A stretch of 6,295 nucleotides of DNA. Source: JBFKMV01 sp041629655 (lineage in GTDB: Bacteria > Acidobacteriota > Polarisedimenticolia > Polarisedimenticolales > Polarisedimenticolaceae). Location of the stretch: NCBI GenBank assembly GCA_041629655.1, contig JBFKMV010000229.1, positions 1 through 6,295 on the forward strand, read 5' to 3'. Shown here one piece after another: positions 1-6,255 of the stretch; positions within the stretch are counted from its first letter, which is position 1, and each line of letters starts with the position of its first letter. Position numbers and translations under genes: made by a program. The notes beneath the pieces are model-generated. The model was given only the letters and a program-made list of their open reading frames with translations. It searched no databases and was not told where the DNA came from.

Positions 1-699
1 GAGAAGCGCGCCACCGCCTACCACGAGGCCGGCCACGCGCTGGCCGCGTACCTGCTGCCGGAAGCCGACCCGCTGCACAAGGTCACGATCATCCCGCGCG
101 GCCAGGCGCTCGGCGTGACCCAGCAGCTGCCGGTGGACGACCGCCACACCTACTCGCGCGACTACCTGATGGACACGGTCGCCGTGCTGATGGGCGGTCG
201 CGTCGCCGAGGAATTGCACCTGAACCAGATGACCACCGGCGCCGGCAACGACCTCGAGCGGGTGACCGACATGTCGCGGCGCATGGTCTGCGAGTGGGGC
301 ATGTCCGAAAAGCTGGGGCCCCTGACCTTCGGCAAGAAGGAGGAGCAGATCTTCCTCGGCCGCGAGATCGCCCAGCACCGCGACTACAGCGAGGCGACGG
401 CGGAGACGATCGACGCCGAGGTCAAGGCGATCGTGGCCAGCGCCTACGAGCGCACCAAGCAGCTGCTGGAGCAGCACGAGGCCGCGCTGGTGCGCATCGC
501 CGAGGCGCTGCTGGAGCGCGAGGTGCTGGACGCCGCCGAGATCAAGCTGCTGGTCGAGGGCCGGACGCTGCCGCCGCTCGGCGAGTCCAAGCCCCGGCCT
601 CCCGCCGACGAGGTCGCCGGGCCCGAGCAGCCCGAGTCCGGCAAGCAGGTCGCCGACGGCTCGGCGGTGCTGCCCGAGCCGGGCAACCAGCCCGCCTGA
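1..699 (+). CDS. ftsH: FtsH, ATP-dependent zinc metalloprotease (C-terminal part, 5' end outside window)
   Basis: Membrane-anchored AAA+ protease that degrades misfolded membrane proteins and selected regulators; only the last 232 residues are present. The reading frame is open from base 1 and stops at TGA 697-699. The zinc-binding motif HEAGH lies at visible residues 8-12, and the probable third zinc ligand is D84 in the conserved TTGAGNDLERVT stretch (78-89). Other family signatures are VTIIPRG (28-34), MGGRVAEE (64-71) and FLGREIAQHRDYS (118-130), followed by the helical region of the protease domain to about residue 187. The AAA+ module and transmembrane segments must lie upstream. Residues 188-232 form a Pro/Glu/Gly-rich, probably disordered tail, as is common and variable in FtsH. 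folP starts 17 nt downstream on the same strand, so co-transcription is likely. The identification is secure; start and full length cannot be judged. Confidence 0.97.
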   Translation, partial: EKRATAYHEAGHALAAYLLPEADPLHKVTIIPRGQALGVTQQLPVDDRHTYSRDYLMDTVAVLMGGRVAEELHLNQMTTGAGNDLERVTDMSRRMVCEWGMSEKLGPLTFGKKEEQIFLGREIAQHRDYSEATAETIDAEVKAIVASAYERTKQLLEQHEAALVRIAEALLEREVLDAAEIKLLVEGRTLPPLGESKPRPPADEVAGPEQPESGKQVADGSAVLPEPGNQPA

Positions 700-716
700 C
701 GGGCGCCTGCGACCCC

Positions 717-1619
717 GTGGCCCGCGCCGAGGACGTCCCTGCGAGGCCACCCCACGACCTGCGGTTCGCCGACGGTCGAATCCTGGCGCTGGGGCCGCGC
801 ACCCGGGTGATGGGCGTGCTCAACGTCACCCCGGACTCGTTCTCCGACGGCGGGAGCTTCGATTCGCACCCGCGCGCGGTGGAGCGCGGCCTGCGGATGG
901 TCGAGGAGGGCGCGGAGCTGATCGACGTCGGCGGCGAGAGCACCCGCCCGGGGGCGCCGCCGGTGCCGGCCGCGGAGGAGCTGCGGCGGGTGCTGCCCGT
1001 GATCGAGGCCCTGGCCTCCCGCGTCGCGGTCCCGCTGTCCGTCGACACCATGAAGGCCGCCGTCGCCGGGCGGGCGATCGAGGCCGGGGCGGCGATGGTC
1101 AACGACCCGTCGGCGGGGCGCGATCCCGAGATGCTGCCGCGGGTCGCCGCGGCGGGCGTGCCGCTGGTGCTGATGCACATGCGCGGCGAACCGCGGACCA
1201 TGCAGCGGGACACCGGTTACGACGACCTGCTCGGCGAGCTGGCCGTTTTTCTGCGCGAACGCGCCGATGCGGCTATCGCTGCGGGAGTCCCTGGTGATAG
1301 AATCGTCGTGGATCCGGGAATCGGCTTCGGGAAATCTCTCGAGGGGAACCTGCTGATCCTCAGAAGGCTCCCCACGCTTCATCGTGTGGGTCGGCCCCTC
1401 CTGATCGGCGCATCGCGCAAGACGTTCATCGGGAAGGCGCTGGATCTTCCCGTGACGGACCGGCTGGAAGGCAGCCTGGCGGTGGCGGCCCTCGCCGCCT
1501 GGAACGGGGCGCACGTCATCCGCGCGCACGATGTCGCCGCGACGGTGCGGGTGGTTCGCATGGTGGATGCGGTTCGCGGCCCGGACGAACTGAGTAGTCA
1601 CGCATGTTCGAGCGACTGA
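717..1619 (+). CDS. folP: Dihydropteroate synthase
   Basis: Cytoplasmic TIM-barrel enzyme that condenses p-aminobenzoate with 6-hydroxymethyl-7,8-dihydropterin diphosphate in folate synthesis; it is the sulfonamide target. The 300-residue product carries all family motifs: MGVLNVTPDSFSDGG (32-46), DVGGESTRPGA (70-80), SVDT (108-111), ND (129-130), LMHMRG (152-157), DPGIGFGK (199-206), GASRK (231-235) and IRAHDV (268-273). Length is a little above E. coli FolP because of about 30 extra N-terminal residues. GTG 717 is chosen because it lies just after the ftsH stop and keeps the first strand (DLRFADGRILAL). No clear Shine-Dalgarno precedes it; GTG 807 or ATG 810 would abut the first conserved motif and seem too late. 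The frame is open further upstream, but that part overlaps ftsH and reads as Arg/Ala-rich shadow. The last 16 nt overlap cdaA. From about codon 177 codon usage changes abruptly toward A/T-ending codons (see findings). Product certain, start moderately so. Confidence 0.96.
   Translation: MARAEDVPARPPHDLRFADGRILALGPRTRVMGVLNVTPDSFSDGGSFDSHPRAVERGLRMVEEGAELIDVGGESTRPGAPPVPAAEELRRVLPVIEALASRVAVPLSVDTMKAAVAGRAIEAGAAMVNDPSAGRDPEMLPRVAAAGVPLVLMHMRGEPRTMQRDTGYDDLLGELAVFLRERADAAIAAGVPGDRIVVDPGIGFGKSLEGNLLILRRLPTLHRVGRPLLIGASRKTFIGKALDLPVTDRLEGSLAVAALAAWNGAHVIRAHDVAATVRVVRMVDAVRGPDELSSHACSSD
1295..1303 (+). promoter_or_regulatory. Candidate internal extended -10 promoter within folP
   Basis: TGATAGAAT at these positions fits an extended -10 element (TGn followed by TAGAAT, one mismatch to TATAAT). 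It sits about 300 nt upstream of the cdaA start, where the folP codons GAT AGA ATC are unusual for this GC-rich context. No good -35 box is visible at the expected distance. If real, it would give cdaA-cdaR-glmM a promoter independent of ftsH-folP. A chance match within an AT-richer patch is quite possible. Confidence 0.25.
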
Positions 1620-2458
1620 CCGACGCGCTGCACCTCGACGACCTGCTCAACCCCTGGGCGATCCTCGACATCCTGCTGCTGTTCGTCGTCATCTACAACC
1701 TGTTGCTGCTGATCCGCGGCACGCGCGCCGTGCAGGTGCTGGCCGGGCTGGGGATCCTCGGTTTCCTGCACCTGCTGACCGGGCCGGGGTTCGTCCCGCT
1801 GCCGGCGCTGCACTACGTGCTGGGCTGGGTCTGGCTGTACCTGCCGTTCGTGATCATCATCCTGTTCCAGAACCAGATCCGGCAGGCGCTGACCAGCGTG
1901 GGCAAGAACCCGATCGCGGCGCTGATGCCGCGGCAGCGCGAGAGCAACCTGGCCCAGGAGGTCGCCCTGGCGGCCTCGTCGCTGGCCAGCAAGCGCCTGG
2001 GCGCGCTGATCGTGATCGAGCGCGAGCTGGGGCTGCGGGCGTGGATCGAGACCGGGATCTTCCTCGACGCGCTGCCGACCTACGACCTGTTGATGAACAT
2101 CTTCACCAAGACGTCGCCGCTCCACGACGGGGCGGCGATCCTCGCCGAGGGCCGGGTCAAGGCCGCCTCGTGCTACCTGCCGCTGACCACCGACCCCAAC
2201 CTCTCGCGCGTCTACGGCACGCGCCACCGCGCGGCAATCGGCATCACCGAGGAGTCCGACGCCCTGGCGATCGTGGTCTCCGAGGAGCGCGGCACGATCG
2301 GCGTGGCCGAGAACGGCCGCATCGAGGAGGGCCTCAACACCCAGTCGCTCTCCGAGCGGCTGCGCAAGACGCTGGCCGAGCGCAGCGAGGAGCCGGCGTC
2401 CAAGCGGCGGCGCCGCCGCCCGGTGCGCCTCCCCGCGACGAGCGAGAGCGATGCTTGA
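1604..2458 (+). CDS. cdaA: Membrane-bound diadenylate cyclase CdaA (DacA)
   Basis: Synthesises the second messenger cyclic di-AMP from two ATP at the cytoplasmic membrane. The 284-residue protein has the CdaA architecture. Three hydrophobic segments (about 18-37, 43-60 and 71-89) are followed by a linker (QNQIRQAL, 89-96) and the DisA_N/DAC domain (about 105-245). The catalytic motifs are intact: DGA at 175-177 within LHDGAAI, and GTRHRAA at 205-211, with SEE at 226-228. Length is close to Bacillus CdaA (about 270). The C-terminus ends in a strongly basic stretch, KRRRRR at 267-272, which could be a membrane- or nucleic-acid-binding tail; its role is unknown. ATG 1604 lies 13 nt before the folP stop and has no strong Shine-Dalgarno, so initiation probably depends on translational coupling. 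cdaR follows with an 8-nt overlap. Known partners in Firmicutes are CdaR (regulator) and GlmM (inhibitor), both encoded next here. The family call is secure. Confidence 0.95.
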   Translation: MFERLTDALHLDDLLNPWAILDILLLFVVIYNLLLLIRGTRAVQVLAGLGILGFLHLLTGPGFVPLPALHYVLGWVWLYLPFVIIILFQNQIRQALTSVGKNPIAALMPRQRESNLAQEVALAASSLASKRLGALIVIERELGLRAWIETGIFLDALPTYDLLMNIFTKTSPLHDGAAILAEGRVKAASCYLPLTTDPNLSRVYGTRHRAAIGITEESDALAIVVSEERGTIGVAENGRIEEGLNTQSLSERLRKTLAERSEEPASKRRRRRPVRLPATSESDA

Positions 2459-3416
2459 GCTGCTGACGACACGCTGGCCGCTGAAGCTGCTGGCGCTGGG
2501 GTTCGCGATCGCGATCTGGCTCGCCGTGACGGGCGAGGACAAGGTGATCCAGACCTTCGACGTGCCGCTGGACATCGACCTCGGCGAGGAGGTGGTGCTG
2601 ACCGGGCCGCCGCTGTCGATGGTCAACGTGACCGTACGCGGCCCCGAGAGCCTGGTCCGCGACGTCAACCCGCTGCGGCTGGCGTTCAATGTCGACCTGC
2701 TGAGCGCGGCGCCCGGCGAGCGCAGCGTGCTGTTGACCTCGGACCGGCTGAGCGGCCTGCCCAAGGGCGTCGAGATCCGGCGCATCGACCCGGACCGCAT
2801 CGAGCTCGAGCTGGGCCGGCGGTTGCGCCGGGTGCTGACGGTCGTGCCGTTCTTCCTCGGCGAGCCCGCCGAGGGGTTCCAGATCTACGACTACCGGGTG
2901 CTGCCGGACACCCTGGAGGTGGACGGCCCCGAGAGGGACGTGCGCAAGCTGGAGCGGCTGCGCACCGAGCCGATCCGGCTCGACGGGCGCGACTCGTCGT
3001 TCTCGATCCGCGTCGGCGTGGTGCCGGAGAGCCCGGCGGTCGGGCTGGTCAACCCGCGGCGGCCCGAGGTCCGCGTGGACATCGACCGCGCCCCCGTGGA
3101 ATCGGTGTTCGACGAGGTGGCGATCGTCCCGCTGGGCGCGAAGACGCCGGTGGAGATCAAGCCCCGCACGGTCAGCGTGACGCTGGCCGCGCCCCCCGAC
3201 CTGCTGCGCCGCATCACCCCCGAGCAGGTCCGCGCGTGGGTCGACGTGACGGGACTGGCGCCGCAGGCGGAGACGCTCCAACTTCCCCTGCGGGTGGAGG
3301 TGCTGCGGGTGCCGCCGCGCGACAACGCACGCATCACGGTCAAGACGATCAGCCGTCGCGAGGCCGCGGTCCGGATCCTCGAAGCGCAGCTGGAGCGGCC
3401 GGGGGACAACGGATGA
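2451..3416 (+). CDS. cdaR: CdaR, YbbR-domain membrane protein (CdaA regulator)
   Basis: The 321-residue protein has one N-terminal transmembrane segment (about 10-27, LKLLALGFAIAIWLAV) preceded by a short, slightly charged leader. About three YbbR-type beta-rich repeats follow (roughly 34-122, 124-213 and 217-300). Repeat ends show the recurring pattern of a proline-containing turn and an alternating hydrophobic strand: RIDPDRIELELG, NPRRPEVRVDID, VPPRDNARITVK. In Firmicutes YbbR/CdaR binds membrane-embedded CdaA and modulates cyclic di-AMP synthesis, with the YbbR repeats outside the cytoplasmic membrane; Bacillus CdaR has four repeats and is longer (about 480 residues). The function here is inferred from family and position. 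ATG 2451 overlaps the cdaA stop by 8 nt, and the stop overlaps glmM by 4 nt (ATGA), so it is the middle gene of a coupled trio. The short tail after the third repeat (about 301-321) is charged and not recognised. Confidence 0.9.
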   Translation: MLELLTTRWPLKLLALGFAIAIWLAVTGEDKVIQTFDVPLDIDLGEEVVLTGPPLSMVNVTVRGPESLVRDVNPLRLAFNVDLLSAAPGERSVLLTSDRLSGLPKGVEIRRIDPDRIELELGRRLRRVLTVVPFFLGEPAEGFQIYDYRVLPDTLEVDGPERDVRKLERLRTEPIRLDGRDSSFSIRVGVVPESPAVGLVNPRRPEVRVDIDRAPVESVFDEVAIVPLGAKTPVEIKPRTVSVTLAAPPDLLRRITPEQVRAWVDVTGLAPQAETLQLPLRVEVLRVPPRDNARITVKTISRREAAVRILEAQLERPGDNG

Positions 3417-4759
3417 AGCGTCTGTTCGGGACCGACGGGATCCGCGGGGTGGCCGGCGAGCCCCCGCTCGACGCGCCCACGGTGCGCCGGTTCGGTGTCG
3501 CGCTGGCCGAGGTGCTCTCCGAGGGCGTCGGACGCGCGCCGCGCGTGGTGCTGGGTCGCGATACCCGCGAGTCCGGGCCGTGGCTCAGCGACGCGGTGGC
3601 CGCGGGGCTGGCCAGCCGCGGCGGCGCGGCGGTCGACGCCGGTGTGATCACGACTCCGGGCCTGGCCCACGTGACGCGGCAGGCCGCCTTCGACGCCGGG
3701 GTGATGATCAGCGCCAGCCACAACCCGTTCCGCGACAACGGCCTCAAGGTGTTCGACGCCCAGGGCGCCAAGCTGCCCGACGAGCAGGAGCACGAGATCG
3801 AGGTGCGGATCCTCGATCGCGGCGCCGCCGATCCGGGCGAGGCCAACGGCGCCGCCGCGCCCGACGCCTCGCTGGGACGGGACTACATCGAGCTGCTCGA
3901 ACGCTCGGTCGGCAAGCGCTCGCGCTTCAAGGACGTCCGGCTCTGCCTGGACTGCGCCAACGGCGCCGCGGCCGGGATCGCCCCCGAGGTGTTCCGGTTC
4001 TACGGCGCCGCCGTCGAGACGATCGGCACCGAGGCCGACGGCCGCAACATCAACCTCGGCTGCGGCTCGCTGCACCTGGAGGCGCTCGGCGCGCAGGTGC
4101 GCGACGGGGGCTTCGACCTCGGGATCGCCTTCGACGGCGACGCCGACCGCGCGCTGGCGGTCGACCGCCGCGGACGGATGGTGGACGGCGACCACATCCT
4201 GTACCTCACCGCGCGGCGGCTGAAACGGCACGGCACGCTGCGCAACGACACCGTCGTCGCCACGATCATGAGCAACCTGTGGCTCGAGCAGCGGCTGCGC
4301 GACGAGGGGATCCGCATGCTGCGCGCGCCGGTCGGCGACAAGTACGTCCTGGAGCGGATGATCGAGGAGGACGCGGTGCTCGGCGGCGAGCAGTCCGGGC
4401 ACGTGATCTTCCGCCACCGCGCCACCACCGGCGACGGGATCCTGACCGGCCTGCTGCTGATCGACGCGCTGCTCGAGGAGCAGCGGCCGCTGGAGCAGAT
4501 CCTGGACGGGATCACCCCCTGCCCGCAGGTGCTGCGCAACGTGCGGGTGCGCGAGAAGCCCGACCTGCGCCGGCACTCCGTGATCGGGCCGGCGGTCGCC
4601 GCCGTCGAGCAGGCGCTGGAGGGCCGGGGCCGGGTGGTGCTGCGCTACTCGGGGACCGAGCCGCTGGCCCGGGTGATGGTCGAGGGGCAGGACCGGGAGC
4701 CCGTCGAGCGCCACGCCACCGAGCTGGTCCGGATCATCGAGGCCGAGCTGGGGGCCTGA
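3413..4759 (+). CDS. glmM: Phosphoglucosamine mutase
   Basis: Cytoplasmic alpha-D-phosphohexomutase converting glucosamine-6-phosphate to glucosamine-1-phosphate, on the route to UDP-GlcNAc for peptidoglycan and lipopolysaccharide. The 448-residue length matches the family (E. coli 445). Key sites are intact: FGTDGIRG (5-12), the phosphoserine loop ISASHNPF with S102 aligned to the catalytic serine, the Mg-binding loop DGDADR (241-246), the sugar-specificity loop GGEQSGH (324-330) and the phosphate-binding loop RYSGTEP (411-417). ATG 3413 is chosen because MKRLFGTDGIRG is the canonical N-terminus. A purine-rich GGGGGA (3401-3406) lies 6 nt before it, and the start overlaps the cdaR stop as ATGA. 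The frame is open upstream, but that part is cdaR shadow. GlmM of Firmicutes also binds and inhibits CdaA, which fits its place next to cdaA and cdaR. No glmS lies within the window. Confidence 0.97.
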   Translation: MKRLFGTDGIRGVAGEPPLDAPTVRRFGVALAEVLSEGVGRAPRVVLGRDTRESGPWLSDAVAAGLASRGGAAVDAGVITTPGLAHVTRQAAFDAGVMISASHNPFRDNGLKVFDAQGAKLPDEQEHEIEVRILDRGAADPGEANGAAAPDASLGRDYIELLERSVGKRSRFKDVRLCLDCANGAAAGIAPEVFRFYGAAVETIGTEADGRNINLGCGSLHLEALGAQVRDGGFDLGIAFDGDADRALAVDRRGRMVDGDHILYLTARRLKRHGTLRNDTVVATIMSNLWLEQRLRDEGIRMLRAPVGDKYVLERMIEEDAVLGGEQSGHVIFRHRATTGDGILTGLLLIDALLEEQRPLEQILDGITPCPQVLRNVRVREKPDLRRHSVIGPAVAAVEQALEGRGRVVLRYSGTEPLARVMVEGQDREPVERHATELVRIIEAELGA

Positions 4760-4775
4760 TCCGGCCGTTCGGCGG

Positions 4776-4781
4776 TACAAT
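4776..4781 (+). promoter_or_regulatory. Candidate sigma-70-type -10 box (TACAAT)
   Basis: TACAAT matches the -10 consensus at five of six positions and stands out in an otherwise GC-rich gap right after glmM. No convincing TTGACA-like -35 box is present 15-18 nt upstream. If used, transcription would begin near 4788 and give a leader of about 90 nt before the DUF429 gene, letting it be expressed apart from the glmM operon. Confidence 0.35.
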
Positions 4782-4869
4782 GGGCGGCTTCCCCCCGGCT
4801 TCCCGCGGGAGCCCCGATATGCTGGGCCTCCGGCCCGGGACCCGCCGGACCGGTTGGGGTCGGCGCAGC

Positions 4870-4875
4870 AGGTGG
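4870..4875 (+). promoter_or_regulatory. Shine-Dalgarno-like AGGTGG that bears on the DUF429 start
   Basis: AGGTGG is one mismatch from AGGAGG. It lies only 1 nt before GTG 4877 but 4 nt before the next codon, TTG 4880. The spacing fits the TTG start somewhat better, so the protein may begin one codon later than annotated. No other ribosome-binding site is obvious. Confidence 0.35.
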
Positions 4876-4876
4876 C

Positions 4877-6115
4877 GTGTTGAGGATTCTGGCGGCGGAT
4901 CTGCCCCGCGACGGCGAGGCCGGCGAGAACACGGTCGTCGCGACCGACGAGTCGGGCGCGATCACGGCCACCCGCCACCCGGCGAACCTCCCGGCGGTCG
5001 CCGAGGCGGTGCGCGAGCTGGCGGGCGGCGATCCGTTCCTGGTCGCGGTGGACGTCCCGGTGGTGGTGCGCGGCAAGGGCTCGCGGGCGCGGCCGGTGGA
5101 GAACCTGGTGCGCCGGCGCTTCGGCCACCGGCTGCGGCCCGGGGGACGCGGCAAGTCCGAGCGGCCGGGCGCCGCCGGCGAGGCGCTGCTGGCCGGGCTG
5201 GCCGCCGCGGGACTGCCCTGCGTGCCCTACCCCGACCGCGACCGCCGCAGCTCCGGCCTGGCCGAGATCCACCCGGCGCTGGCGTTGAAGGCGCTGCTGT
5301 GGGAGGTCTCGACCGTCGTGCGGGCGAGCGGCGCCGAGCAGCGGGGCGAGCTGTTCCGGGCCTACGCCGCGCCGGCCTACCGCGACGCGAGCAGCCCCAA
5401 GCGCGCCGGGTGGGCCGAGCGCGCCGTGGCGATCGACCTGATCCTGCGCGCGCTGGGCCGCCTGGACGGCTTCGACTTCCGGCCGGCCCGGGAGGCCCTG
5501 CTGAGCGCCGTCGGGCTGCGGGACGTGGAGCGCGCCGGCGCGCTGCTCGATGCCGCGCTGCTGGCCGGGACCGCGCACCGTTACCTGGACTCGCCCGAGG
5601 CCTGCCTGTTCCTGGGCGACCACGAGACGGGCTACGTGATCCTGCCCGCCGACGGCTTCATCCGCCGCCTGGCGCTGCACGACGCGCGGCCGCCGCGCGG
5701 GCGGCTGTTCCCCAAGGCGTCGCTCTCCGAGCGGCTCGGCGAGGTGGCCGAGCTGCGGCCGGTGGAGCTGATCACGGTCGAGGGCCGGCCGCAGCGGCTG
5801 GAGGCGACGTTCCGCGAGCGGCCGGTGTACGAGTTCGACAACCTGGACGAGATGCTGTGGTGGAAGCACTGCCGGCACCTGGCCGGCCCGGTGCTGCCCA
5901 CCGAGGGCCTCGACGAGCTGGTGGTGCTGCTGGGACGCGAGGACGACGAGCCCGCCGCCCGCGCCAAGCCGTTGCGTCTGGCGCGCAGCCGCCACCGCAC
6001 GCTGTCGTTCCGCTTCGATCCCCCGGGCGACTGGCGGGCCCACCTGCCCACGCGCGACGGCCGGACCTACCCGTTCCGCGTCCTGCGCGCCGTCTACGAG
6101 GCGTTGCAGCAGTAG
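4877..6115 (+). CDS. DUF429 protein (predicted RNase H-like fold) with unrecognised C-terminal extension
   Basis: The 412-residue product has an N-terminal part (about 1-262) that resembles DUF429, a family predicted, not proven, to be nucleases with an RNase H-like fold. Supporting features are the opening strand ILAADLP (4-10) and FLVAVDVPVVV (54-64), the RxxE helix around R72-E75 and RRRFG (79-83). Further features are AEIHPALALKALL (129-141), KRAGWAERAVAIDLILRALG (175-194), LLDAALLAGTAHRYL (223-237) and LGDHETGYVILP (246-257). Possible acidic active-site residues are D8, D59, E130 and D225; the family's usual acidic pair near 225 is reduced to one. Most DUF429 proteins are about 220-260 residues, so residues 263-412 are extra. 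That part holds LITVEG (298-303), VYEFDNLDEMLWWKHCRH (317-334) and a terminal strand-rich stretch, none of which I recognise. No signal peptide or membrane segment is seen. Start is GTG 4877 or TTG 4880. It is separated from glmM by 117 nt, so it may be its own transcription unit; its role is unknown. Confidence 0.75.
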   Translation: MLRILAADLPRDGEAGENTVVATDESGAITATRHPANLPAVAEAVRELAGGDPFLVAVDVPVVVRGKGSRARPVENLVRRRFGHRLRPGGRGKSERPGAAGEALLAGLAAAGLPCVPYPDRDRRSSGLAEIHPALALKALLWEVSTVVRASGAEQRGELFRAYAAPAYRDASSPKRAGWAERAVAIDLILRALGRLDGFDFRPAREALLSAVGLRDVERAGALLDAALLAGTAHRYLDSPEACLFLGDHETGYVILPADGFIRRLALHDARPPRGRLFPKASLSERLGEVAELRPVELITVEGRPQRLEATFRERPVYEFDNLDEMLWWKHCRHLAGPVLPTEGLDELVVLLGREDDEPAARAKPLRLARSRHRTLSFRFDPPGDWRAHLPTRDGRTYPFRVLRAVYEALQQ

Positions 6116-6181
6116 CGGCCCGCCATGGTGGTGCGCAGTCCGTTGCGGCTCTGTGGGTTCGGTATCGGGCCCGGGTCGTGT

Positions 6182-6217
6182 CCGTCCGCGGCCGGCGAGC
6201 TGACCGTTAGCGGACGG
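6182..6217. repeat. Perfect 8-bp inverted repeat downstream of the DUF429 gene
   Basis: CCGTCCGC (6182-6189) and GCGGACGG (6210-6217) are exact reverse complements separated by 20 nt. As RNA it could form a hairpin about 66 nt after the DUF429 stop. A C-rich rather than T-rich run follows, so if it ends transcription it is not by the classic Rho-independent mechanism. It could instead be a dyad operator or activator site about 40 nt upstream of the putative sigma-54 promoter. Confidence 0.4.
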
Positions 6218-6255
6218 CCCCCCGGGAGAGCGGAGATCTACCCGAGCAGATCGAG

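Larger units (their letters stand above)
4760..4876 (+). promoter_or_regulatory. Intergenic leader with GC hairpins before the DUF429 gene
   Basis: This 117-nt gap separates glmM from the next gene. Two compact inverted repeats are visible: 4797-4813 (GGC/GCC plus TCC/GGA around a CGCG loop, with one bulged T) and 4824-4836 (GGGCC/GGCCC with a three-base loop). Neither is followed by a run of T, so neither is a textbook Rho-independent terminator. They could attenuate transcription, structure the leader, or be chance hairpins in GC-rich DNA. No riboswitch or tRNA is recognised. The stretch has no stop in the frame shared by glmM and the downstream gene, but it contains no earlier start codon in that frame. 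Confidence 0.35.

Noticed and set aside
294..716. N-terminal extension of folP reaching back to ATG 294
   Set aside because: It would overlap the FtsH protease domain for 400 nt and encodes Arg/Ala/Gly-rich sequence unlike any dihydropteroate synthase. GTG 717 gives a normal length.
1370..1390. Small hairpin CCCAC/GTGGG inside folP
   Set aside because: The stem is only 5 bp with a 10-base loop and no T run. It lies in coding sequence and is too weak to call.
4757..4876. glmM TGA is followed by 39 open codons in the same frame as the DUF429 gene, suggesting stop-codon read-through or a fusion
   Set aside because: GlmM ends at its normal C-terminus. Long open stretches are common by chance at this GC content, and the intervening translation is proline/glycine-rich. 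No selenocysteine-type stem-loop was recognised.
4760..4876. glmS ribozyme or cyclic di-AMP riboswitch in the gap after glmM
   Set aside because: Neither the glmS core nor ydaO-type conserved elements could be recognised, and the next gene is not glmS or a potassium or cell-wall gene.
3580..6210. Long + strand open frame (876 codons) in another frame across glmM and the DUF429 gene
   Set aside because: The translation is dominated by Arg, Gly and Ala runs and crosses two genes that have real motifs. It is a GC-bias shadow.
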